The notes under the pieces: model-generated
Seen by the model: only the letters and a program-made list of their open reading frames with translations
Told to the model about the DNA's origin: nothing
Databases searched by the model: none
Program-made: the position numbers and the translations under genes
Assembly (NCBI GenBank): GCA_018818235.1
Contig: JAHISE010000084.1
Location: forward strand, 1-8,122
Source of the DNA: Patescibacteria group bacterium
GTDB taxonomy: Bacteria; Patescibacteriota; Gracilibacteria; Peribacterales; Peribacteraceae
Direction: 5' to 3'
DNA: 8,122 bases
Shown: in pieces, positions 1-5,198 of the stretch
Numbering within the stretch: the stretch's first letter is position 1
Layout: each line of letters begins with the position of its first letter

Positions 1-132
1 AATACATTTGTTATGGTCACCTTCACGTAGAAAATCTACCTGAATACGTGGTAGATAGGTGAATCCCATGTTAATTAGTAGTTCTAAGGCGGGAAGTTGC
101 GACTGCCGTGCTTCGTCGAAGTTTGCTTGCAT
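1..132 (-). CDS. hsdR: Type I restriction enzyme R subunit, N-terminal fragment (runs off the window)
   Basis: The minus strand reads into the left edge from an ATG at 130-132. The 44 visible residues contain the stretch QLPALELLINMGFTYLPR, which resembles the start of one family of HsdR motor/nuclease subunits, where a 'PALELL-(I/C)-x-LGY-x-YL' segment precedes the nuclease domain. HsdR translocates DNA with ATP and cleaves it when bound to HsdM and HsdS. The catalytic and helicase motifs lie outside the window. The gene is last in the island, 82 nt after the GxxExxY gene. I see no Shine-Dalgarno site before this ATG. The frame is also open upstream of it, back into the end of the GxxExxY gene, so an earlier non-ATG start cannot be excluded. 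The ATG is chosen because the family similarity begins there. Assignment rests on the short N-terminus plus the hsdM/hsdS context. Confidence 0.8.
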   Translation of the reverse strand, partial: MQANFDEARQSQLPALELLINMGFTYLPRIQVDFLREGDHNKCI

Positions 133-214
133 AGATTTGAGTGAGAAATATTGACTGAGGAGAGTTTTTTGCGGTAAAATAGGTATATCACTAAGAAAAG
201 AACCCTTCAGATGG

Positions 215-613
215 TCAGTCTTCTGCGGGGGTCTTTTTTTGTAAAAGATTATTGTTATGGACACGTTTAAACTGAAGGCTTTTAGCACCAAAATTAATAA
301 GTAAACCAATTTCTAGTCCATATGCTTCCAAATAATTCATTGCCTGTGCCAGATGCACATCCTCTAATTTAATCAAAGCTTTTATTTCAACCATAACCGC
401 ATCTTCCACAAAAAAATCAACACGACGGGTGCCAATCGGTTGCCCTCTGTATACAATTTCCATTTCATGCTCACGCGAGAATCCTAAACCCTGTTCTGCC
501 ATTTCTATAGCTAAAGCACGCTGGTAAATAACTTCTTGGAAGCCATTACCGAGAGTTGAGTGTACCTGCATAGCGGAGCCGATGATCTTCTTGGTAATGT
601 CTTCGTGCTTCAT
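215..613 (-). CDS. GxxExxY family protein (PDDEXK_3-like nuclease fold)
   Basis: This 132-residue protein carries the family signature GFQEVIY at residues 24-30. It also has a PD-(D/E)XK-like core: RRVDFF with Asp66, then VEIK with Glu76 and Lys78. The family (GxxExxY, Pfam PDDEXK_3) averages about 130 residues, so this copy is full length. It is predicted to have the restriction-endonuclease fold, but no clear biochemical role is established for the family. Here it lies between hsdS and hsdR. The ATG at 611-613 has no Shine-Dalgarno site. A TATAAT-type promoter candidate lies 60 nt upstream inside a repeat element, so this gene and hsdR may form their own transcription unit. The gene ends with a run of seven A followed by five C on the coding strand, a possible slippage or sequencing-error spot. 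Family membership is secure; function within the R-M island is unknown. Confidence 0.9.
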   Translation of the reverse strand: MKHEDITKKIIGSAMQVHSTLGNGFQEVIYQRALAIEMAEQGLGFSREHEMEIVYRGQPIGTRRVDFFVEDAVMVEIKALIKLEDVHLAQAMNYLEAYGLEIGLLINFGAKSLQFKRVHNNNLLQKKTPAED

Positions 614-636
614 GGTGGGAGATGGAAATTATTGCA

Positions 637-747
637 ATTGTCTGAACCATTGTCTGAACCTTGATTAGAAGGATTATAGGATTACCTTGATTTAAATGTA
701 AATAATCATGTTAATCTCGTAATCAAGTAAATCATGGTTCAGACAAT
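637..747. repeat. MITE-like inverted-repeat element between hsdS and the GxxExxY gene
   Basis: A 14-bp sequence, ATTGTCTGAACCAT at 637-650, is repeated perfectly in inverse orientation at 734-747. Its 12-bp core is duplicated in tandem at 649-660. The next inner segment also pairs: CTTGATTA at 660-667 with TAATCAAG at 720-727. The minus strand of the interior shows spaced ATGATT, TTGATT and GAGATT units about 8-9 nt apart. The right end lies inside the end of hsdS and supplies its last codons (LSEP and stop). From memory, similar TCTGAACC/ATGATT elements are dispersed in several bacterial genomes, but I cannot search for copies. No transposase is encoded, so mobility is an inference. Confidence 0.75.
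673..702 (-). promoter_or_regulatory. Candidate sigma70-type promoter for the GxxExxY gene and hsdR
   Basis: On the minus strand a perfect -10 hexamer TATAAT (673-678) is preceded by TTTACA (697-702; five of six bases match TTGACA) at an 18-nt spacing. Initiation would fall near 666, giving an untranslated leader of about 50 nt before the ATG at 613. The sequence is AT-rich and lies inside the repeat element, so a chance match is possible. Confidence 0.4.
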
Positions 748-1955
748 GTGCGAATACGACCAGTTATGAGGTGATTGAGGAGGTAGGTTTTTTGGTCTTT
801 GAGTTTTAGGAGTTTGGATTGAAGGAGTTCGATTTCTCGATTAGCTGTGTCAAGAGTATTAGCTATTGCCTCTTGCTCCTTGGAAGAAGGAAGAGGAATT
901 CTGGTCTTCTTGGCAGAATCAATGGTGTAGGTAGCTACTGTTGTAATTGCAGTAGCATCTAATATTTGCTTGCTAATGATTTCTGAATTAAACAACTGCT
1001 CAATAAATTCAGGTGAAACAAGACCTTTGTCTTTCAGCCACACAATATTCCCATCTTTAAAATAGAATTCATCACCTTCTTTAACTAAGTAAGCAATGCC
1101 TATTGTTCCAACCCCCGTTACCAAAATATCTCCTTTTTTTGGGGCACCATATTTTTCTTTGTAGCCTTCAAACATTTCTCTTGAGATAAACAATTCATTA
1201 TCCACATGACCATTTTCATTTAGTTTCACAATTTCTCTAGCTCGATAAAAAGGGACACCATGATTCGTCCATTCACTCTGAAAGACACGCTTACTTGAAG
1301 TTATGTCATACACATCCCCCAATCTCACCTCTTCCCACTCCCCACTAAATCCGGGCAATTGCTTCTTGCCAGTTAGTAGCTGCTGCATCAGCCCCTTCTT
1401 CACATTCTTCTTTAGTACAATTTTCCGTTCTAGCTTCTTAATCGCTTTGTCCCATATTTCCAGTATGGCAACGATGCGTTGTTGTTCGGCAGAAGGAGGC
1501 ACTAGTACTTTTATTGATTTAATTAAGCCTAGGCTTAGATTTTTTTGGCCCCCATCATTACTCATACCTCTGATATTTTCATATTCGTTAGAAAGGTAGT
1601 AAAAAAAGAATTTATGGCTTTGGTCCTTCTTAGTTTTAATTGCTGCACATGCCTGATTGGTAGTGGCTTCTATGTTTAGTATTGCAGTTTTACCTCTTGT
1701 TTTACCTTGCCCATACATTGCCATGAGCAGCGTATTTTTTGGAAATAACTTTGCAGATGACTCTTTTAAGCCTTCTTCTGTAATAAATTCATCAGCACAA
1801 GAAATGAATCCAGAATTAATCTGGCTAGTAGTTATCCATGGAATGTCTCCATTCCAATAATTGCCATTTTTTCGATTTGGCGTCCCACCACTTGAAAGAT
1901 TTGCAACTTCTTCAAGCTTTAATAATTGCCAGTTCTGGGGGAGCGGGTGGGTCAT
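732..1955 (-). CDS. hsdS: Type I restriction-modification specificity subunit, two target-recognition domains
   Basis: This 407-residue HsdS has the canonical layout. TRD1 covers about residues 8-150. Central conserved region 1, about 150-200, contains VPPSAEQQRIVAILEIWD and then KKGLMQQLLTGKK. TRD2 covers about 208-352. Conserved region 2, about 353-402, contains PLPSSKEQEAIANTLD and YLLNHLITGRI. The two conserved regions are the helical spacers that set the gap between half-sites and dock HsdM. Each TRD reads one half of a bipartite target, which cannot be deduced from sequence alone. The start ATG overlaps the abi stop codon by 4 nt (ATGA), implying translational coupling. The expected C-terminus is near LITGRIRT; the final LSEP and stop come from the adjoining inverted-repeat element. 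Full length and intact; the family call is firm. Confidence 0.95.
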   Translation of the reverse strand: MTHPLPQNWQLLKLEEVANLSSGGTPNRKNGNYWNGDIPWITTSQINSGFISCADEFITEEGLKESSAKLFPKNTLLMAMYGQGKTRGKTAILNIEATTNQACAAIKTKKDQSHKFFFYYLSNEYENIRGMSNDGGQKNLSLGLIKSIKVLVPPSAEQQRIVAILEIWDKAIKKLERKIVLKKNVKKGLMQQLLTGKKQLPGFSGEWEEVRLGDVYDITSSKRVFQSEWTNHGVPFYRAREIVKLNENGHVDNELFISREMFEGYKEKYGAPKKGDILVTGVGTIGIAYLVKEGDEFYFKDGNIVWLKDKGLVSPEFIEQLFNSEIISKQILDATAITTVATYTIDSAKKTRIPLPSSKEQEAIANTLDTANREIELLQSKLLKLKDQKTYLLNHLITGRIRTLSEP

Positions 1956-2827
1956 GAGGTTGGTTCAGGGAAATATACTCCCCAGTCTTTCGGACATCCG
2001 AGTGAATCGTGAAAATTTTCGTTATCCTTAATAATCTCATAAATTTTTTTGCTCCATGTAGACGTTGGACTCACCTTAGAAAGAAGTTTACGAATAATAA
2101 CCAAGTAGCAAAAAAGAGAGCCTCGTAGCTCTGGTACACGAAAATTTCCCACTCGCGGTTGTTCTGCGGGTTTAATTTCTCTATTCCACAGCCGCTCGTG
2201 ATGCGCACAGATGTTTCGAATGTCCACAAGACCCCTTAACCAAGAAAGCAAGACAATGTTATTAATTTGGTACGCAGCAGAAATTCTGTTTTGATGATTT
2301 CTTTTCAGATTTCCCAAACAACGTACTGTTTTTCCAAATGAAAGAATTTCCATCATTATCCAACTCGGCGGCCAGTTTTCTGTTGTGTATTTTCTATAAA
2401 ACTCCTTCAGGAATCCTTCACGGGATTTTGTTTTATCTATCTCCTCTTTAAAGTCTTCTTGTGATCGTAATAGTTTTTGCTGATTGCCATAAAGATCTTC
2501 TTCCAGATACCACAAAACCCCATGACTCATGGCTAATTCGTTCGTCATCTGTGCACGAAGTGAAATTTCTATGCGTTCAATAGCATCAAAGCAGAGGAGT
2601 ATTAATCGCCGATCAAATGTATATGTATCCTTGATCTGCTCGAATGTTGTGCCTTCTATAAAAACATCATCATGATTTTGATAGTGTTTACAGTATGCAG
2701 ATAAATGATAATAACCAACGTGCCGAAGAAAGTTTCTGGCATATTCCTCTTGCTCCACTATAACACCTCTACTCTGCAGTAGGGATAACTGATCATCAAT
2801 GGACAATGGAGGCTTACTGTATTTCAT
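1952..2827 (-). CDS. Abi family protein (Abi_2 / AbiD-AbiF type, HEPN motif)
   Basis: This 291-residue protein matches the Abi_2 (COG4823) abortive-infection family. Family blocks visible are KPPLSIDDQLSLLQSRG at the N-terminus, TYTFDRRLILLCFDAIERIEI at about 68-88, MMEILSFGKT at about 158-167 and VDIRNICAHHERLWNR at 201-216. The last holds an RxxxxH HEPN signature (Arg204, His209), typical of metal-independent ribonucleases. By family analogy it may cut RNA and stop phage propagation by halting the host cell; that is inference here. I chose ATG 2825-2827 because conserved similarity begins there. The frame extends upstream to a TTG at 2870-2872, adding 15 residues unlike the family. The stop overlaps the hsdS ATG by 4 nt, so it is co-translated with the specificity subunit. 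No Shine-Dalgarno site is visible. Confidence 0.9.
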   Translation of the reverse strand: MKYSKPPLSIDDQLSLLQSRGVIVEQEEYARNFLRHVGYYHLSAYCKHYQNHDDVFIEGTTFEQIKDTYTFDRRLILLCFDAIERIEISLRAQMTNELAMSHGVLWYLEEDLYGNQQKLLRSQEDFKEEIDKTKSREGFLKEFYRKYTTENWPPSWIMMEILSFGKTVRCLGNLKRNHQNRISAAYQINNIVLLSWLRGLVDIRNICAHHERLWNREIKPAEQPRVGNFRVPELRGSLFCYLVIIRKLLSKVSPTSTWSKKIYEIIKDNENFHDSLGCPKDWGVYFPEPTS

Positions 2828-2868
2828 AAGAGAATTGTAGATTGTTATGAAAAGATAATTGAAATATT

Positions 2869-3063
2869 TCAAGCAATTGTTCTAGCACAAGTGCTAGTAA
2901 ATATATTAGTATACATTATGTTAGTACCTCCCACGCCTCTCGACGATGCGCACCCGGGGAGGTCTTTTAATTGCAGTTGTTTCCAAAATGGAAATAACTG
3001 ACTTTTTAGCGGCGTCGGTAAAAAGTCTAAAGAAAGCCGAAAAATGAATAAAATTAGATTCAT
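2869..3063 (-). CDS. Doubtful 64-codon ORF following the BRO gene; 5' half resembles the 3938-4105 small ORF
   Basis: The ATG (3061-3063) overlaps the BRO stop in an AAATGAAT context identical to the start of the small ORF after rhuM. The first 30 codons align without gaps to that small ORF, with 53 of 90 bases identical by my hand count. Shared residues are the MN start, Phe6, Leu10, Phe14, Lys20, Gln22 and QL at 29-30. After codon 30 the two diverge, and this ORF lacks the HsdM-like tail. The frame runs through several strong inverted repeats, so it may be a structured intergenic region rather than a protein. It ends as TTGA overlapping a possible TTG start of abi. I recognise no domain. 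Treat it as a repeated junction sequence with coding potential of uncertain reality. Confidence 0.25.
   Translation of the reverse strand: MNLILFIFRLSLDFLPTPLKSQLFPFWKQLQLKDLPGCASSRGVGGTNIMYTNIFTSTCARTIA
2882..2897. repeat. Perfect 7-bp inverted repeat with a 2-nt loop (CTAGCACAAGTGCTAG)
   Basis: CTAGCAC at 2882-2888 and GTGCTAG at 2891-2897 are exact reverse complements. It lies about 55 nt upstream of the abi ATG. It could be an operator or small RNA hairpin; no poly-U tract follows on the minus strand, so a terminator is unlikely. Confidence 0.6.
2926..2963. repeat. GC-rich stem ACCTCCC / GGGAGGT
   Basis: ACCTCCC (2926-2932) pairs exactly with GGGAGGT (2957-2963) around a 24-nt GC-rich loop, in an otherwise AT-rich stretch between the BRO gene and abi. 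On the minus strand GGGAGGT could mimic a ribosome-binding sequence but lies about 100 nt from the abi ATG. Role unknown. Confidence 0.45.
2974..3000. repeat. 27-nt dyad (12-nt arms, 3-nt loop) downstream of the BRO gene
   Basis: Left arm CAGTTGTTTCCA (2974-2985) and right arm TGGAAATAACTG (2989-3000) pair at 11 of 12 positions around an AAA loop. It has the same size and CAG...CTG ends as the dyads inside the small ORF after rhuM and inside the BRO gene. It occupies the equivalent position (codons 22-30) of the aligned ORF. Confidence 0.6.
3000..3027. repeat. 9-bp stem with 10-nt GC-rich loop after the BRO gene
   Basis: GACTTTTTA (3000-3008) is the exact reverse complement of TAAAAAGTC (3019-3027). 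It abuts the preceding 27-nt dyad, giving two stem-loops back to back about 35-85 nt past the BRO stop. It could attenuate or process the transcript between bro and abi. The U-rich run is within the stem rather than after it, so it is not a classic intrinsic terminator. Confidence 0.5.
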
Positions 3064-3926
3064 TTCTTCTTTTTAGAGGAAGACTTCTTCGCAGGTGGAA
3101 TCTGTTTCACCCTTCGGGAAGGCAAATAATTCTCTCCACTCACTACATTCTTCCCCGTCTTCTGCTCTAGTTCCTTTCGAGCTTTTTTCGCAATACCACC
3201 ACCTCTTTTACCGGCGGTTTTATTTTGCTCTAAACCTGTTGCCTCCATTTTTTCCGCAATTTGCCTCGTAGAAAACTCCGCCAAAGCAGTAAAAATCAAT
3301 TCCGCCTCGGTCATGTGATCGCGCAGGCTCTGTGTTTTTAAGCCCTTCTTTACCTTGTGTTGCTTAATGGAAACTTCTGACCACTCCTGATGAATAAGAT
3401 TTGTAAGAATCGCATACTCCTGTCCTTCTTTTACGTCGTGCTCACTCCAGTAGTCGGTTAATTTATTGCGTGTTTCCTGCCCCATCATACGTTGCTGAAT
3501 CCATTTGTTGCTTCGACCATGTGCTTTCCAGTGCTCGCGGGCACGGTCGACGGAACGTGCTGGATCGACCATTTCCTGCATACGCTCATAACCGACTTTT
3601 GCCAGCCAGAGCTTCATGGGCTCTGCTTTAGGGCTGGGAACTGTTTGAACAATGCGCAGAAGTGTCTCTGCATCAGCTACATCTGTCAGACGCAATTTTC
3701 CATCTTCAGCTATGAGTTTCAACTGGTGACATTTTGTCACCACTTGACTTCCTTCTTTATTGAGGCGTTCTTTTAGCTTATTCCAATATTTACGGGAGGT
3801 TTGATAATCTTCTTGCTGAAGCAATGCTTGTACAATATCTACAACAGAAAAATACCAAGTCTCCTTTTCTTCGTCGTAGAGGCGACGGATATTGTAATCT
3901 TCGAAAATGGTAATGTCAGTATTCAT
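3060..3926 (-). CDS. BRO-N domain / phage antirepressor-like protein
   Basis: This 288-residue protein has an N-terminal Bro-N domain at about residues 5-115. Landmarks are WYFSVVDIVQALL at 24-36, RKYWNKLKERL at 45-55, VTKCHQLKL at 63-71, DGKLRLTDVAD at 75-85 and VPSPKAEPMKLWLAKVGYER at 96-115. The C-terminal half carries DHMTEAELIFTALAE, a KAGKRGGG-like basic stretch and a lysine-rich tail. Bro-N domains bind DNA and occur in phage antirepressors and baculovirus BRO proteins. This longer form is common in bacterial R-M and phage-defence islands, but its role there is not established. It starts 11 nt after the HsdM-tail-like small ORF, with no Shine-Dalgarno site. Its coding sequence contains a 27-nt dyad over the VVTKCHQL codons that is nearly repeated in the upstream small ORF. 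The stop overlaps the next ATG by 4 nt. Confidence 0.88.
   Translation of the reverse strand: MNTDITIFEDYNIRRLYDEEKETWYFSVVDIVQALLQQEDYQTSRKYWNKLKERLNKEGSQVVTKCHQLKLIAEDGKLRLTDVADAETLLRIVQTVPSPKAEPMKLWLAKVGYERMQEMVDPARSVDRAREHWKAHGRSNKWIQQRMMGQETRNKLTDYWSEHDVKEGQEYAILTNLIHQEWSEVSIKQHKVKKGLKTQSLRDHMTEAELIFTALAEFSTRQIAEKMEATGLEQNKTAGKRGGGIAKKARKELEQKTGKNVVSGENYLPSRRVKQIPPAKKSSSKKKK
3720..3746. repeat. 27-nt dyad inside the BRO gene
   Basis: Left arm CAACTGGTGACA (3720-3731) and right arm TGTCACCACTTG (3735-3746) pair at 11 of 12 positions around a TTT loop. The GGTGACA/TGTCACC core corresponds to GGTTACA/TGTAACC in the dyad at 4016-4042. One arm position differs but remains paired (G-C against T-A). 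Confidence 0.6.
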
Positions 3927-3937
3927 AGGGAAAAATG

Positions 3938-3994
3938 CTAGGAAATATTAAGTAACTTCAAATATCCATCCATCTCATTTTCCAGCTTCTGGAT
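3938..3994 (-). repeat. Second copy of the hsdM 3' end (57 nt, 82% identical)
   Basis: These 57 nt match the last 57 nt of hsdM (5142-5198) at 47 positions without gaps. Both copies encode I-Q-K-L-E-(K/N)-E-M-D-G-Y-L-K-L-L-N-I-S and a stop (TAG here, TAA in hsdM). Each copy is followed after exactly 11 nt by the ATG of the next accessory gene. The copies form direct repeats flanking rhuM. Confidence 0.9.
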
Positions 3995-4105
3995 CAACCG
4001 GTAACAGTTTGTAACCAGTTGGTTACATTTTGTAACCGACTGACCTTTGCGTAGTTCCGCGAAAAAGTTTGTGGGAAGCCAATGGTAAAATATGGTAGTA
4101 TTCAT
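3938..4105 (-). CDS. 55-residue small protein with an HsdM-like C-terminal helix
   Basis: This ORF is short and easily missed. It starts at an ATG (4103-4105) overlapping the rhuM stop by 4 nt and ends at TAG 3938-3940, 11 nt before the BRO start. Residues 1-22 (MNTTIFYHWLPTNFFAELRKGQ) contain no domain I recognise. Residues 23-37 hold a doubled VTKCNQL/VTNCYRL motif resembling VTKCHQL of the neighbouring BRO protein. Residues 38-55 reproduce the HsdM C-terminus with a single Lys-to-Asn change, while seven codons differ synonymously. In type I methyltransferases the C-terminal helices of HsdM pack against the conserved helices of HsdS. A free peptide carrying this helix could bind HsdS, either competing with HsdM or tethering an accessory protein. 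That function is inference. It could alternatively be a recombination scar preserved by chance, but the synonymous pattern argues against decay. Confidence 0.6.
   Translation of the reverse strand: MNTTIFYHWLPTNFFAELRKGQSVTKCNQLVTNCYRLIQKLENEMDGYLKLLNIS
3995..4042. repeat. Two overlapping 27-nt dyads within the small ORF
   Basis: Dyad A is CAACCGGTAACA-GTT-TGTAACCAGTTG (3995-4021), pairing at 10 of 12 positions. Dyad B is CAGTTGGTTACA-TTT-TGTAACCGACTG (4016-4042), pairing at 11 of 12. They share six bases (CAGTTG), giving a 21-nt period, two helical turns of DNA. The core GGTnACA-nnn-TGTnACC recurs in the BRO gene at 3720-3746. This could be a protein-binding operator or paired RNA hairpins. 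Confidence 0.65.
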
Positions 4106-5130
4106 TTCTTCTTCATAGAATCAGACCTCTTCTCCAACCTCTTCACCACCTCCTCAAAATCACTCCCGATCTCCTGGGCTTTATTAAATTCATCATATTC
4201 AGCAAGCGCTTTCTGCTTGGCCTGCTCGGCTGAAATTGAGCCTTTGCCATCCAAAACTTTGAAGTCATTAAACTCTAAAAAGCGATTTACCGAGTCGGCC
4301 AGAGATTCCATGGTGAATTCTTTATGTTGTTCAATCTGATTTTCAATGTAGTCAAAGTACGAGGAGACGGTGCGTTCCAGTTTGTGGATTTCTTCTTCCT
4401 GTAAGTAGTTCTTTGCCACAGTTGTATCCGACTTCAATACTCGACCTTTTGGAGAATTCTTAAAACTAGTTAAACCCATTTTAGGTTTTGTTTTATCAGC
4501 ATGTGTGTAAATGATTTCTGCTGCCGTTTCACCTGCAATTGCGTAATGAAACTTGTTTTGCACCGTAGCGTAAAACTCCTGAGTGATCGGTGCATTCTTG
4601 TCGTAGTCGATACTGCATTCAGCAAAGATGTCCGTAATTTTCAGCCAAATGCGCCGCTCGCTTGTGCGAATGGAGCGGACACGTTCGAGGAGTTCTTCAA
4701 AGTAATCTTTCCCAAAGTATTGCCCGTTCTTCAGGCGTTCGTCATCTATCGCAAACCCTTTTATAATGTACTCTTTCAATGTCTTGGTTGCCCAGATGCG
4801 GAACTGGGTGGCTCGGGAGGAATTGACACGATAGCCAACGGATATAATGGCATCGAGATTATAGAAGATTGACGTATACTTTTTTCCGTCTTCGGCAGTA
4901 TGTGCAATTTTTGCACATACTGAATTTTGCTCCAATTCGCCTGATTCAAAGATGTTTTGGAGATGTTTGGTAATCACAGAACGATCAACATTGAAGAGTT
5001 CAGCCATGCGTTTCTGGTTTAACCAAACATTTTCATCATGCAAGAAAATTTCCACTTTTACCTCGCCATCCGGAGTGGTGTATAGGAGAAATTCGGTCAT
5101 GTCATCTTTGATAATAAGATCTTTTTTCAT
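4102..5130 (-). CDS. rhuM: RhuM family protein (Virulence_RhuM)
   Basis: This 342-residue protein matches the RhuM family (COG3943, Pfam Virulence_RhuM). Visible blocks are FLLYTTPDGEVKVEIFLHDE at about 14-33, the helix-turn-helix-like VWLNQKRMAELFNVDRSVIT at 35-54, NLDAIISVGYRVNSSRATQF at 91-110, RIWATKTLKEYIIKGFAID and SERRIWLKITDIFAE at 157-171. The N-terminal part probably binds DNA. The family was named from a Salmonella pathogenicity-island gene, and members are frequent beside type I hsd genes, but no molecular activity is established. It starts 11 nt after the hsdM stop and ends in MKKK, as the BRO gene ends in KKKK, each overlapping an ATGAAT start. ATG 5128-5130 is taken as start; an in-frame Met at residue 11 is an alternative. 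The gene is flanked by near-identical copies of the hsdM 3' end. Confidence 0.9.
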   Translation of the reverse strand: MKKDLIIKDDMTEFLLYTTPDGEVKVEIFLHDENVWLNQKRMAELFNVDRSVITKHLQNIFESGELEQNSVCAKIAHTAEDGKKYTSIFYNLDAIISVGYRVNSSRATQFRIWATKTLKEYIIKGFAIDDERLKNGQYFGKDYFEELLERVRSIRTSERRIWLKITDIFAECSIDYDKNAPITQEFYATVQNKFHYAIAGETAAEIIYTHADKTKPKMGLTSFKNSPKGRVLKSDTTVAKNYLQEEEIHKLERTVSSYFDYIENQIEQHKEFTMESLADSVNRFLEFNDFKVLDGKGSISAEQAKQKALAEYDEFNKAQEIGSDFEEVVKRLEKRSDSMKKK

Positions 5131-5141
5131 AGACCTGTAGG

Positions 5142-5198
5142 TTAAGAAATATTAAGTAGTTTTAAATATCCATCCATCTCCTTCTCTAATTTCTGGAT
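5142..5198 (-). repeat. hsdM 3' end, parental copy of the 57-nt direct repeat
   Basis: The last 18 codons and stop of hsdM are repeated at 3938-3994 with ten base differences and one amino acid difference. The copy spacing (about 1.2 kb) encloses exactly rhuM plus the 5' part of the small ORF. Confidence 0.9.

Noticed and set aside
2828..2872. TTG start extending the Abi protein by 15 residues
   Set aside because: Similarity to the Abi_2 family begins at the internal ATG (2827), and the extension has no family match.
4501..4872. Plus-strand open frame opposite rhuM
   Set aside because: Cysteine-rich nonsense translation antisense to a well-matched RhuM protein.
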